Shown here: in pieces, positions 1 through 7,992 of the stretch
How positions within the stretch are numbered: the first letter of the stretch is position 1
How the letters are laid out: every line of letters begins with the position of its first letter
Assembly: GCA_902774925.1 (NCBI GenBank)
Contig: CACYKE010000018.1
Coordinates: forward strand, 1 to 50,354
Direction: 5' to 3'
Origin: an uncultured Prevotellaceae bacterium
GTDB taxonomy: Bacteria > Bacteroidota > Bacteroidia > Bacteroidales > Bacteroidaceae
Length of the DNA: 50,354 bases
Made by a program: the position numbers and the translations under genes
The notes under the pieces: generated by a model
Databases searched by the model: none
Told to the model about the DNA's origin: nothing
The model's input: only the letters and a program-made list of their open reading frames with translations

Positions 1-1
1 T

Positions 2-83
2 GCCCAGGTGGCGGAATTGGTAGACGCGCACGTTTCAGGTGCGTGTGCCGCGAGGCGTGCAGGTTCGAGTCCTGTTCTGGGCA
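2..83 (+). tRNA. tRNA-Leu (CAG)
   Basis: The sequence folds as a class II tRNA. The 7-bp acceptor (2-8) pairs with 76-82 and the discriminator base is A83. A D-loop and a T-loop with GGTTCGAGTCC are visible. The anticodon loop TTCAGGT gives anticodon CAG, closed by a CACGT/GCGTG stem. A long variable arm, as expected for tRNA-Leu, is present. CCA is not encoded. It is the first of three clustered tRNA genes. Confidence 0.95.
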
Positions 84-113
84 CTCTTTTTTATTCACAC
101 GTTATTAAATGTT

Positions 114-197
114 GGAGAGGTGGCGGAATTGGTAGACGCGCTACTTTGAGGGGGTAGTGTCAATTGCGACGTGGGAGTTCGAGTCTCCTCCTCTTCA
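114..197 (+). tRNA. tRNA-Leu (GAG)
   Basis: A second class II tRNA starts about 30 nt after the first. The acceptor GGAGAGG (114-120) pairs with CCTCTTC (190-196) and the discriminator is A197. The anticodon loop TTGAGGG gives anticodon GAG, closed by CTACT/GGTAG. A variable arm and T-arm are present and CCA is not encoded. The D-arm matches the preceding tRNA-Leu. Confidence 0.95.
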
Positions 198-284
198 CTT
201 GTTTGCGGAATTTTCGTGCAAGTCGAGCGCAGAAAGTTTACTTTATGCCGAGACGCCGCCGAAAATAGCGACTGTCGAAGACAG

Positions 285-357
285 GCGGAAATAGCTCAGT
301 TGGTAGAGCACAACCTTGCCAAGGTTGGGGTCGCGGGTCCGAGTCCCGTTTTCCGCT
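285..357 (+). tRNA. tRNA-Gly (GCC)
   Basis: Class I tRNA of 73 nt. The acceptor GCGGAAA (285-291) pairs with TTTCCGC (350-356) and the discriminator is T357, usual for tRNA-Gly. The anticodon loop TTGCCAA gives GCC, closed by CAACC/GGTTG. It ends 35 nt before the next gene, whose transcript could share the tRNA promoter. Confidence 0.95.
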
Positions 358-392
358 CTTTTTTATACGGAAAAACAAAACAACCTTTTTAG

Positions 393-929
393 ATGAACTT
401 ATATATTCGATACTTTGACCAGGAAGTATTGGTTAAAAATGCAGATGAAGCTGTTGCTTTTCTCTCCGAGATAGAGGAGGTAGGAATGAATCCAATGCTT
501 GAGCGCGACATTCGTGAGTATGTCGGCAGTAATGTGATATATCCCAAGCGTTATAAGGTTCGTCCGCGTGTTTATTTTATCATCATCAAGACCGAGGCAG
601 AAACAATGGAAGACTTTAAGGAGAAGAAGGCTGTGCGTCCTGCTGCCCCTGCTCCCAAGCAGGAACTTCCTGCGCTGGTGCGTCTCAACGAGGAACGCTT
701 CGGCTGGTACGAGGGAGCGCTCGATTTCAAGCGCGTCGCCATCGTTCCCGGCACGAATAAGTTCCAGTATCGCGACACGCATTTTGTGGCTCGTTGCAAG
801 GCAATATCGGGCATGGACTGCTACAATCGCATTGTTGACCACTTGAGTGAGCGTGTGGATCCCCGCAGCCAGTTTCCTTCTGCCAAGGGTAAGAATTTCA
901 AGTTCACTTTCTTAGGACTTTGCAAGTAA
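393..929 (+). CDS. conserved-looking hypothetical protein upstream of ssb
   Basis: A 178-residue protein that I cannot assign to a named family. It has no signal peptide or membrane segment, so it is probably cytoplasmic. Residues 1-75 look like a compact alpha/beta region ending in a basic stretch (YPKRYKVRPRVYFI). A Lys/Ala/Pro-rich linker follows at about 77-92, and then a second folded region ends in KFTFLGLCK. It lies 6 nt before ssb, which suggests co-transcription of this gene, ssb and gldE. The start ATG at 393 is the first in frame after tRNA-Gly. Codon use resembles its neighbours. No function is proposed. Confidence 0.8.
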   Translation: MNLYIRYFDQEVLVKNADEAVAFLSEIEEVGMNPMLERDIREYVGSNVIYPKRYKVRPRVYFIIIKTEAETMEDFKEKKAVRPAAPAPKQELPALVRLNEERFGWYEGALDFKRVAIVPGTNKFQYRDTHFVARCKAISGMDCYNRIVDHLSERVDPRSQFPSAKGKNFKFTFLGLCK

Positions 930-935
930 GCGCTT

Positions 936-1307
936 ATGAATAAGGTGATGTTAATAGGTAACGTAGGTCAGGACCCTGAGATTCGCTATGTCGATCAGGG
1001 TGTTGCCGTAGCGCGTATCCATCTGGCTACGACAGAGCGCGGCTATACGTTGCAGAATGGCACACAGGTGCCCGACCACACCGATTGGCATAACGTCATC
1101 CTGTGGCGCAAACTGGCCGAAATCGTCGAGAAATATGTCCATAAAGGCGATAAACTGTATATCGAAGGCCGTATCCGTTATTCTACTTACGACGACAAGC
1201 AAGGACAGCGTCGTAGCATGACGGAAATCTGGGCCGACAATATGGAGTTGCTCACTCCGCGTTCATCATCTGCGGCTCCTTCCGAGACAGACGCAACGAC
1301 TGAGTAA
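936..1307 (+). CDS. ssb: single-stranded DNA-binding protein
   Basis: A 123-residue SSB that would coat single-stranded DNA during replication, recombination and repair. The OB-fold fills residues 1-105: it opens MNKVMLIGNVGQDPEIRY and contains the family's DWHNVILWRKLAE and YIEGRIRYSTYDD strands. The odd point is the C terminus. Bacterial SSBs usually end in an acidic tail finishing with a hydrophobic DDDIPF-like tip that recruits partners, but this one stops at TDATTE after a short Ser/Ala linker. It lies between the 178-residue gene and gldE (2-nt gap), an ssb-gldE order that is common in Bacteroidales. Confidence 0.93.
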   Translation: MNKVMLIGNVGQDPEIRYVDQGVAVARIHLATTERGYTLQNGTQVPDHTDWHNVILWRKLAEIVEKYVHKGDKLYIEGRIRYSTYDDKQGQRRSMTEIWADNMELLTPRSSSAAPSETDATTE

Positions 1308-1309
1308 GT

Positions 1310-2653
1310 ATGGACGAATATCTTCAACAATTCTCTCAGTTTTTCGACGGTGTGACGCTGATGGCTCCGTCGTTAGGTGCTATTATTGCCGGTGTTTTGG
1401 CCTGCCTGCTGTTGTTGGTGTCGGGCTTTGCCTCCGGTTCTGAGATAGCATTTTTCTCTTTGTCACCGAGTGATTTGAACGAACTCGACGAGGAACGCAC
1501 TTCCGAGGACGTCAAAATCAAACAGCTGCGCGAGGATTCTGAGCGGACGCTGGCGACGATACTGATTACCAACAATCTGGTGAACGTCACCATCATCATG
1601 CTGCTCAATTATTTCATTGCGCACGTCATTGACTTTGGCGGGTCCTACTGGCTGCAGTTCCTGTTCGTCACCGTTTTGCTGACGTTCCTCCTGCTGCTTT
1701 TCGGCGAAATCATGCCGAAGGTCTATGCCGGACAACACCCGCTCAGTTTCTGTCGTCGTGCCGTCAATGGCATCATGTTTTTCCGTAAGCTGTGCTATCC
1801 CTTTGCGTCCATTCTCATCAAGTCGGGCATCCTGGCAGATAAAATGGTGCGTAAGGAGAGTCACGTGCTCAGCGTAGATGATTTGGAGCAGGCGCTGGAG
1901 CTGACCGATAAGGACGATATCCGCGAGGAGAAACGTATGCTCGAGGGTATCGTGCGCTTTGGCGACGAAACGGCGAAGGAGATTATGACGTCACGCCAGG
2001 ATGTTGTCGACCTCAACTTCAAGGCGTCGTTTGCCGAAGTGCTGCGTTGTGTCGTGGCCAACAACTATTCGCGCATTCCCGTCTATCAGGACAATAGCGA
2101 CAATGTTCGCGGCATCCTGTATATCAAGGACCTGTTGCCGCACCTGTCGAAAGGCAGCAGCTTCCGCTGGCAGTCGCTCATCCGTCCGCCGTATTTCGTT
2201 CCCGAGACGAAGAAAATTGACGACCTGTTGCGCGAATTCCAGGAAAATAAGGTGCATATTGCCATTGTCGTCGACGAATTTGGCGGCACCAGCGGTATCG
2301 TGACGCTGGAAGATATCCTCGAGGAGATCGTCGGAGAAATCAACGACGAGTACGACGAGGACGAGAAGAACTATGTGCGCGTCAATGCCAATACCTTTGT
2401 TTTTGAGGGCAAGACGCTGCTCTCTGAGGTTTACCGGATTCTGAATGTCGACGATGACATCTTCGAGGACGTCGAGGGCGACGCTGACACCATTGCCGGC
2501 CTGTTGCTTGAAATCAAGGGTGACTTCCCGAAGCTTCACGAAAAGATAGAATATAAGGACTTCACCTTCGAGATTCTCGATATGGAAGAACGCCGAATCT
2601 CAAAGGTTAAGGTCGTGATTAAGCAAGAGCAAGACATAGAAGAGACTAAATAA
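1310..2653 (+). CDS. gldE: GldE-like CNNM/CorC membrane protein
   Basis: A 447-residue inner-membrane protein. The N-terminal DUF21/CNNM part (about 15-200) has several hydrophobic segments and the SGSEIAFFSL motif. Two CBS motifs follow (about 210-340, with FGGTSGIVTLEDILEEIVGE), then a CorC/HlyC transporter-associated domain (about 355-440). The family is linked to divalent-cation (Mg2+/Co2+) handling. Gliding Bacteroidota use the name GldE, while non-gliding Bacteroidales keep the gene beside ssb, as here. The name therefore does not imply motility. A paralogue with the same domain order lies at 36487-37746. Confidence 0.9.
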   Translation: MDEYLQQFSQFFDGVTLMAPSLGAIIAGVLACLLLLVSGFASGSEIAFFSLSPSDLNELDEERTSEDVKIKQLREDSERTLATILITNNLVNVTIIMLLNYFIAHVIDFGGSYWLQFLFVTVLLTFLLLLFGEIMPKVYAGQHPLSFCRRAVNGIMFFRKLCYPFASILIKSGILADKMVRKESHVLSVDDLEQALELTDKDDIREEKRMLEGIVRFGDETAKEIMTSRQDVVDLNFKASFAEVLRCVVANNYSRIPVYQDNSDNVRGILYIKDLLPHLSKGSSFRWQSLIRPPYFVPETKKIDDLLREFQENKVHIAIVVDEFGGTSGIVTLEDILEEIVGEINDEYDEDEKNYVRVNANTFVFEGKTLLSEVYRILNVDDDIFEDVEGDADTIAGLLLEIKGDFPKLHEKIEYKDFTFEILDMEERRISKVKVVIKQEQDIEETK

Positions 2654-2657
2654 AAAT

Positions 2658-2689
2658 ACTCTTGGAGAAAAAATCATTTCTCCAAGAGT
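2658..2689. terminator. bidirectional hairpin terminator between convergent genes
   Basis: A 13-bp perfect stem (ACTCTTGGAGAAA pairing with TTTCTCCAAGAGT) with a short A-rich loop lies between the stops of gldE (plus) and the clostripain gene (minus). A/T-rich runs on both sides fit a terminator usable from either direction. Confidence 0.75.
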
Positions 2690-2714
2690 AATTCCTTTTA
2701 CTCCAAAAGTAATT

Positions 2715-3998
2715 TTACTCCCAGCCGAAGCGTTTCCAGTTCATCACGTGGCTCCAAACAAAGTTCTGCACCGTTTTGTTCAGCGGCATACTGCCATAGC
2801 TGTAGCTTTGTCCCACTCTGGGGATGAACATGCTCACGCAACCGTATTTCAAGTTCGTGTCAAACGTGTCGAAGGCCTTAATTTGTTCATAGAATTCCGT
2901 CATCCATTTCATAGACATCCGATAGTATGGCACCGCCTGCTGGTAGGTCTTGTCCCACGTCGCAAAATCCTCTGCCGACAACAACCGCTCCATAATAGCC
3001 CTAATATCGTACATCATGTCCACAGGCCATAGCGAATAGGTGTTGTAACAATAGAACGCAATGCCCGACAGATCAGGAGTCTCCGGATACTGCGGATAAC
3101 CGCCTTGGGCACGCTCCAGCATATCCTGCGTCTTGTTGGCCAAATCACCGACGTATTTCGTGTCAATGACTGACATCGGCACACTATATCCCTCCTCCAT
3201 ATACGGCCACGAAGCTTTCTCCGCATAATTCAGGTTGTTGAAGTCGGCATAATAATTATAATAGGTGTCGATGATGCCCCGATACAGGTTGCTGCCGCTC
3301 TTGAACAGCTGGGCCACCATCAATTGGTAAGGGGCTCCGTAGCCCGGAATCTCGGCAGGCGAACCGATCATATACTCCGTCACGTCCTTTAGCTCGTAGG
3401 CCGCCTCCACACACATCATGTTACAGCAGTCAGCATAGATGAAGCTCAGTTTCGGCATCACGTTTTTCGTCTGCAGATCCTTCAGTGCACGGGCCATCTG
3501 CGTGATATTCATCCACTTGCCGCCAGAGCCGTTACCTGTTTCGTCGATACCGTAAGCGCGCTTCTGGGCAACAGTGTCAGGCTCTACAAGCCATCCGGAA
3601 CCGTGTCCCCACAATACCAAGCCGTATTCCTTGGCAGGGCATAATCCCGCCACGCGCTCCAATACCTCGCTGAACAAATCGGGGTCGGAAGCGTAGAAGT
3701 CGGTGGAATACTTATACAGCGTGTCCACCGGATGATTCTTGTCGTTCTTGATTTCTGCGATAAAGGGTTTGCTACCGTTCAAGTCGACAAACGCCACCAG
3801 ACGACCGTCCGACGGAATGCCCGTGGCACCCTCCTTCATCTCGTTGATGTCGCTCGCCGCAGCCCCCGACAGGTTGTTATCACCCGAAATATATACCACC
3901 ACAGTCCGCTGGGTGTCCTTCTTCACGGGCTCGTCGTTGTCCTTCTTACAGCCTGCCAACGCGATGGCAGCGCATAATATGATAAAAAATTTTTTCAT
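2715..3998 (-). CDS. clostripain-family (C11) cysteine peptidase lipoprotein
   Basis: A 427-residue predicted lipoprotein. The lipobox LAGC puts the lipidated Cys at residue 17, followed by a Lys/Asp-rich tether. The body matches the C11 clostripain family: the catalytic His is in VLWGHGSGW (H132) and the catalytic Cys is in ADCCNMMCVEAAYEL, where C192 aligns with the Cys of the usual DACLMG motif. C11 enzymes cleave after basic residues and often self-process. The start ATG overlaps the stop of the upstream sensor gene by 4 bp (ATGA), so the two are probably translationally coupled. The location is likely the outer membrane or periplasm. Substrate unknown. Confidence 0.88.
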   Translation of the reverse strand: MKKFFIILCAAIALAGCKKDNDEPVKKDTQRTVVVYISGDNNLSGAAASDINEMKEGATGIPSDGRLVAFVDLNGSKPFIAEIKNDKNHPVDTLYKYSTDFYASDPDLFSEVLERVAGLCPAKEYGLVLWGHGSGWLVEPDTVAQKRAYGIDETGNGSGGKWMNITQMARALKDLQTKNVMPKLSFIYADCCNMMCVEAAYELKDVTEYMIGSPAEIPGYGAPYQLMVAQLFKSGSNLYRGIIDTYYNYYADFNNLNYAEKASWPYMEEGYSVPMSVIDTKYVGDLANKTQDMLERAQGGYPQYPETPDLSGIAFYCYNTYSLWPVDMMYDIRAIMERLLSAEDFATWDKTYQQAVPYYRMSMKWMTEFYEQIKAFDTFDTNLKYGCVSMFIPRVGQSYSYGSMPLNKTVQNFVWSHVMNWKRFGWE

Positions 3999-6655
3999 TG
4001 CTGTTGTTCTTGTTCAAACATTGTATATTGTCCTTGCTGTTGCTTGCGCAAACGCTCCTGGTACCACCACAGGCCGAACAGCATGCCGACAGCCATCAAC
4101 ACCATGTACACCCAGACAGCTGCTGGCGACAGCAACGGACTCGGGGGCACCGTAATCTCAATGGTTCGTGTGTCGTAAGCCTCAGGCGACTCCAGCAAAA
4201 ATGCCTTCACGTGGAAGCGATATGTTCCTGCGGGCACGTTATAGTAGTGTGCCGTACGCGTCTTGTCGGCATTCACCCAGTCGCGGTCGTAGCCGTCCAA
4301 CTTATACTGATACACCATGCGGTGCTGCAGCTGATAGTTCAGTGCTGCAAAGCGGAACGCAAATGCCGAGCTGTGCGAGGGCAGCTCCACCTTGCGGCTC
4401 TCGGGCACGTAGAAATCGTAGGTATCGTTCAGTCGCGGACTCTGCAACTCGTCGTTCAGATAGAAGTCCGTGATGCGCAGTTTCAGTAGTGAACCCGTCG
4501 CATTCTTCAGCTTCTTACGGTCGATAGTGTAGTATCCGTTCAGCGTGCCCACCAGTATGTTACCCCCTTCACCCATGATGACGGAACCCTCCGAGCACAT
4601 CGTCTCGTCGACACCGTCCAACTGCGAATAGGTGGTGAAAATCTGTTTCTTCACGTCAAACGAGCTCAGCACGTGGTCCGTCGAGAACCACACGTTCCCT
4701 TTCTCGTCGAAGGCCATACCGCGAATCTCCTCCGAAGGCAGTCCGTCGGCAATGCCGTAGTTCTTGAATTTATATCCGCCATGCTCGTCGCGGCCCGTGA
4801 CATAGCTCAGACCACCGCTGTTCGTACCAATCCACATCGTACCCTTGGCATCGCTAGCCAAGTAGACAATGTCGTTACTCATCAGACCGTCCTCCAGGCG
4901 ATCCGTCATCTGCATCTCCTCGATGGTGACGTTGTTGTTCCTCATCTGCATGATAAGGATACCGTCTGTCGTTCCTGCCCACACCTTGCCGTCTTTGGCT
5001 ACAGCCAATGTGCGCACCTTCTGGTGAGCGCCTTGCGGATAGCGCTTCAGCGCGTTCTTCGCGTGGATAGCGATATATTTTCCGGCTTTGTTCTTGCGCA
5101 GGATGTTCACACCGCCGCCGTATGTCGCTATCCAGATGTTGCCGTCGTGGTCCTCAACGGCCTGATAGGCGGCATTGCTGCTCAGCGACCATGCGTCACC
5201 ATTCGTATGACAGAGATTTTGCACGTTATATCCGCCGCCGGTGGGCGTAATCTTAAACACGCCCTTGTCCTTGTCGCACACCCAGTAGTTACCCTGCGAG
5301 TCCATCGACATACCGTACGGGCGGCTGATGGGCGTCCCCTTGGCGTCTTGGGTGATGGTACCTATGTGGTTGCCCTGGGCGTCATAAATAAAAATTTTTC
5401 CGCGCTTGTTGCAGAGGAATGTCAGGTGGCGCTTGGCGTCATAGCACATGGCACGCACCTCGTTATCCATCGGGTGCTCTGACTCCGGCATCACCAGCGT
5501 CCTCGTAATCGTGCGCTTTAGGATTTCCAGTTTTTCCAGTCCTCGGCGGATGGTCGATTCCCACACCACGCCGTCGTTCATTTCCAGACGGGCGTTCACT
5601 GAGTTCGACAGGTTCCACGGGTTGCTGGGGTCGTTGTGGAAGTACTCCACCTCATCGGCTTCGCGGTTGTAGTATCCGTAGCCGCCGTGATTCATGCGCA
5701 CCCATACCAGTCCCAATGCCTCGGTAAATTCCGCACCGCGACTGGTGTATTCCGGCACGAGCACGCGCTGGTTGAAGAATTTCACGTCGCCCGTATCGGG
5801 ATTCAGACGATAGGCACCGTCGCCCGAGTCCGAAAACCATATCAGCCCGCTACTGTCGACAAACAGTCCGGTAATCTCCTTTCCAAAGTCTTTCACCATC
5901 TTCGGCTCCTGACCGTACGAGAATTCCATGATTTTTCCCGACCTGGTGCCTGCGAAGATGTTGTAACCGTTCGAGGCCAGACAGGTGATGTCCTCATCCA
6001 GGAAGTAACCGTCTTTTTCCAGCGACAGGTTCGACGTGTTGATGCGGTGTACGCCTTGGTCAGTACCTACCCACAGGTCGTTGTGGTAGCCTTCCACCAC
6101 GCATTTCACCGTCATGTTCCTCGTCATGATCTGCTCCTGCTTCAATCCGTTGCGATCCAGGCGCAGTTTATAGAATCCCGTCTCACCGAACGACATCAAC
6201 ACGTCGCCCACGCTCGTCACGTAGGGCACGAAGAAGTAGTCCACCTTGAATTCGCTGTGTCCGCTGATGCCTTCCAGCGGGTCTTCTATGCGATCCGTCT
6301 GGCGGTTCAGCACGAATACGCGACCGTCGTACATCTTCAGCCACACGTTCTGCATCTGGTCGATGGTCATGCGATCAATACGGTTGTGCAACCCCTTCAC
6401 ACCGCTGGTGATACCCGTGCGGTAGTTGTAGAAGTTGTATCCGTCGAATCGCGACACACCGTTCCACGTGGCTATCCACACGAATCCGTAGTCATCGTTA
6501 TGGAGGGCCGCAATGGTGTTGCTGGGCAGGCCGTTGTCGGTAGAGTAGTGGGATAATGAAGCCTGCAATTGCTGGGCGCTGGCATCCGTCGGAAACCAGA
6601 GCACCAGCATTGCAAGCAATGTTAGTAGACTCGTTTTGTAGTTTATAAATACCAT
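3995..6655 (-). CDS. two-component-regulator propeller / Y_Y_Y sensor without kinase domain
   Basis: An 886-residue protein with an N-terminal signal sequence (cleavage likely after TDASA). Repeated blades follow, of the type seen in hybrid two-component sensors of Bacteroidota: LWVGTDQGVHRI, IWFSDSGDGAYRL, IWIATYGGGVNIL, VWAGTTDGILIM, MWIGTNSGGLSYV. A Y_Y_Y domain (about 770-830, YQYKLDGYDRDW) and one transmembrane helix (about 841-864) come next. It then stops after about 22 Gln-rich cytoplasmic residues. The histidine kinase, receiver and AraC HTH that normally follow are absent. The stop overlaps the clostripain start, so this end looks natural rather than a frameshift. The gene starts 9 nt after the broken glyA. 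Confidence 0.85.
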   Translation of the reverse strand: MVFINYKTSLLTLLAMLVLWFPTDASAQQLQASLSHYSTDNGLPSNTIAALHNDDYGFVWIATWNGVSRFDGYNFYNYRTGITSGVKGLHNRIDRMTIDQMQNVWLKMYDGRVFVLNRQTDRIEDPLEGISGHSEFKVDYFFVPYVTSVGDVLMSFGETGFYKLRLDRNGLKQEQIMTRNMTVKCVVEGYHNDLWVGTDQGVHRINTSNLSLEKDGYFLDEDITCLASNGYNIFAGTRSGKIMEFSYGQEPKMVKDFGKEITGLFVDSSGLIWFSDSGDGAYRLNPDTGDVKFFNQRVLVPEYTSRGAEFTEALGLVWVRMNHGGYGYYNREADEVEYFHNDPSNPWNLSNSVNARLEMNDGVVWESTIRRGLEKLEILKRTITRTLVMPESEHPMDNEVRAMCYDAKRHLTFLCNKRGKIFIYDAQGNHIGTITQDAKGTPISRPYGMSMDSQGNYWVCDKDKGVFKITPTGGGYNVQNLCHTNGDAWSLSSNAAYQAVEDHDGNIWIATYGGGVNILRKNKAGKYIAIHAKNALKRYPQGAHQKVRTLAVAKDGKVWAGTTDGILIMQMRNNNVTIEEMQMTDRLEDGLMSNDIVYLASDAKGTMWIGTNSGGLSYVTGRDEHGGYKFKNYGIADGLPSEEIRGMAFDEKGNVWFSTDHVLSSFDVKKQIFTTYSQLDGVDETMCSEGSVIMGEGGNILVGTLNGYYTIDRKKLKNATGSLLKLRITDFYLNDELQSPRLNDTYDFYVPESRKVELPSHSSAFAFRFAALNYQLQHRMVYQYKLDGYDRDWVNADKTRTAHYYNVPAGTYRFHVKAFLLESPEAYDTRTIEITVPPSPLLSPAAVWVYMVLMAVGMLFGLWWYQERLRKQQQGQYTMFEQEQQQ

Positions 6656-6664
6656 TCTACGTGT

Positions 6665-7857
6665 TTAATAGGCGAAGAGGGGATAGCTCTTCATCGTCTC
6701 GTTGACGCGAGCGCGAACGGAGGCAATCACCTGCTCGTTTTCGGGGTCGTTCAACACTTCCTCGATCCATGCGGCAATCTGCACCATCAGGTCTTCCTTC
6801 GCACCACGTGTGGTGATGGCGGGAGTACCCAGACGGATACCGCTGGTCTGGAAGGCCGAACGTGTGTCGAACGGCACCATATTCTTATTCACTGTGATGT
6901 CGGCAGCAACCAGAGCGTTCTCGGCCACCTTACCGGTCAGCTCGGGATATTTCGAGCGCAGGTCAACCAGCATCGAGTGGTTGTCGGTACCGCCGCTAAC
7001 GATGCCGAAGCCGCGCTTTACCAGCTCCTCGGCCAGTACGGCAGCGTTCTTCTGCACCTGCTTGGCCCACTCCTTGAACTCAGGCTTCAGGGCCTCACCG
7101 AAAGCAACAGCCTTGGCGGCAATGACGTGCTCCAGCGGTCCGCCCTGCTGTCCGGGGAATACGGCGCTGTTCAGCAACTGCGACATCATCTTCACCTGAC
7201 CCTTCGGAGTCTTGTAGCCCCAAGGATTCTCGAAGTCCTTGCCCAGCAGGATGATACCACCGCGGGGACCACGCAGGGTCTTGTGGGTGGTAGAGGTCAC
7301 GATGTGAGCCCACTTTCGCGCATACGCTTGTAATCCCACTCGCGGCTGTAGGCCGAGCCACCGCCGATAATCAGCTTCGGCTTGTTCTCCAGAGCCAGCT
7401 TCTCCATCTCGTCGTAATCCACGCGACCGGTTTCCTTGTTCAGGTTGTAGCCCACGGGCTTATAGAGGATACCGCTCGTGTTCACCAGCGAACCGTGAGA
7501 GAGGTGACCGCCGTGATCCAGATTCAGACCCATAAAGCAATCGCCGGGCTTCAACACAGCCAGCAGCACGGCAGCATTAGCCTGTGCACCCGAGTGAGGC
7601 TGCACGTTGGCATACTCGGCACCGAACAGCTTGCAAACGCGGTCGATGGCCAACTGCTCCACCTTGTCCACCACCTGGCAACCGCCATAGTATCTGTGGC
7701 CGGGGTAGCCCTCAGCATATTTGTTGGTCAGGTAGCTACCCATAGCTTCCATGACCTGGTCACTTACAAAGTTCTCACTGGCAATGAGCTCAATGCCCTT
7801 CAACTGGCGCTGGTGCTCCTGCTCAATCAACTCGAAAATCTGATTGTCTCTTTCCAT
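6665..7857 (-). pseudogene. glyA: serine hydroxymethyltransferase, disrupted by an internal deletion
   Basis: Two reading frames together encode SHMT (serine to glycine plus 5,10-methylene-THF, PLP enzyme). The first runs from 7857 to the motif [12 protein letters not shown]. The frame then shifts near 7315-7325, and the second resumes at [18 protein letters not shown], which holds the PLP lysine, and ends at PLFAY. Between MRE and AHIV the family has about 31 residues, including the catalytic VDMAHxAGL segment. Here only 5 nt remain, which implies an 88-nt deletion. Adding back 31 residues gives about 426 residues, the usual length. The rest of the gene is undamaged, so this is either a very recent mutation or a sequence/assembly error. 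The promoter is at 7900-7907. Confidence 0.9.
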
Positions 7858-7899
7858 TGTTTGTTTATTGTGTTATAATAATGTATATCTTTGAGCCTG

Positions 7900-7907
7900 C
7901 AAAGGTA
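7900..7907 (-). promoter_or_regulatory. -7 promoter element of glyA
   Basis: On the minus strand this reads TACCTTTG, a perfect TAnnTTTG box, about 43 nt upstream of the glyA ATG. A TTTTG lies 12 nt further upstream, closer than the usual ~20-nt spacing. Confidence 0.7.
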
Positions 7908-7964
7908 CATATTTTTTCTCAAAACACGCTATGATTTGCCAAAAAACATTGCACGCTTCGCATT

Positions 7965-7992
7965 TTTTCGTTTTCGTTATCGTTTTCGTAAT
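7965..7992. repeat. 6-bp word array (CGTTTT/CGTTAT) at the 3' end of the AKR gene
   Basis: About four tandem copies of a degenerate hexamer overlap the last codons and stop of the aldo/keto reductase gene. They encode the C-terminal RKR. The same words recur just upstream of that gene at 9345-9376. Confidence 0.6.

Noticed and set aside
171-392. A 73-codon ORF spanning the tRNA-Leu end and tRNA-Gly
   Set aside because: It runs through two tRNA genes and has no protein-like features.
5636-6556. A 306-codon ORF antisense to the sensor gene
   Set aside because: The sense frame shows clear propeller repeats and the antisense product is His/Val-rich with no motif, as expected from the codon bias of the real gene. 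A similar 296-codon ORF antisense to lepA (18212-19102) was rejected for the same reason.
6665-7857. glyA as two separate short genes
   Set aside because: The two frames join to one SHMT with a missing central block; neither half could fold as an independent enzyme of a known family.
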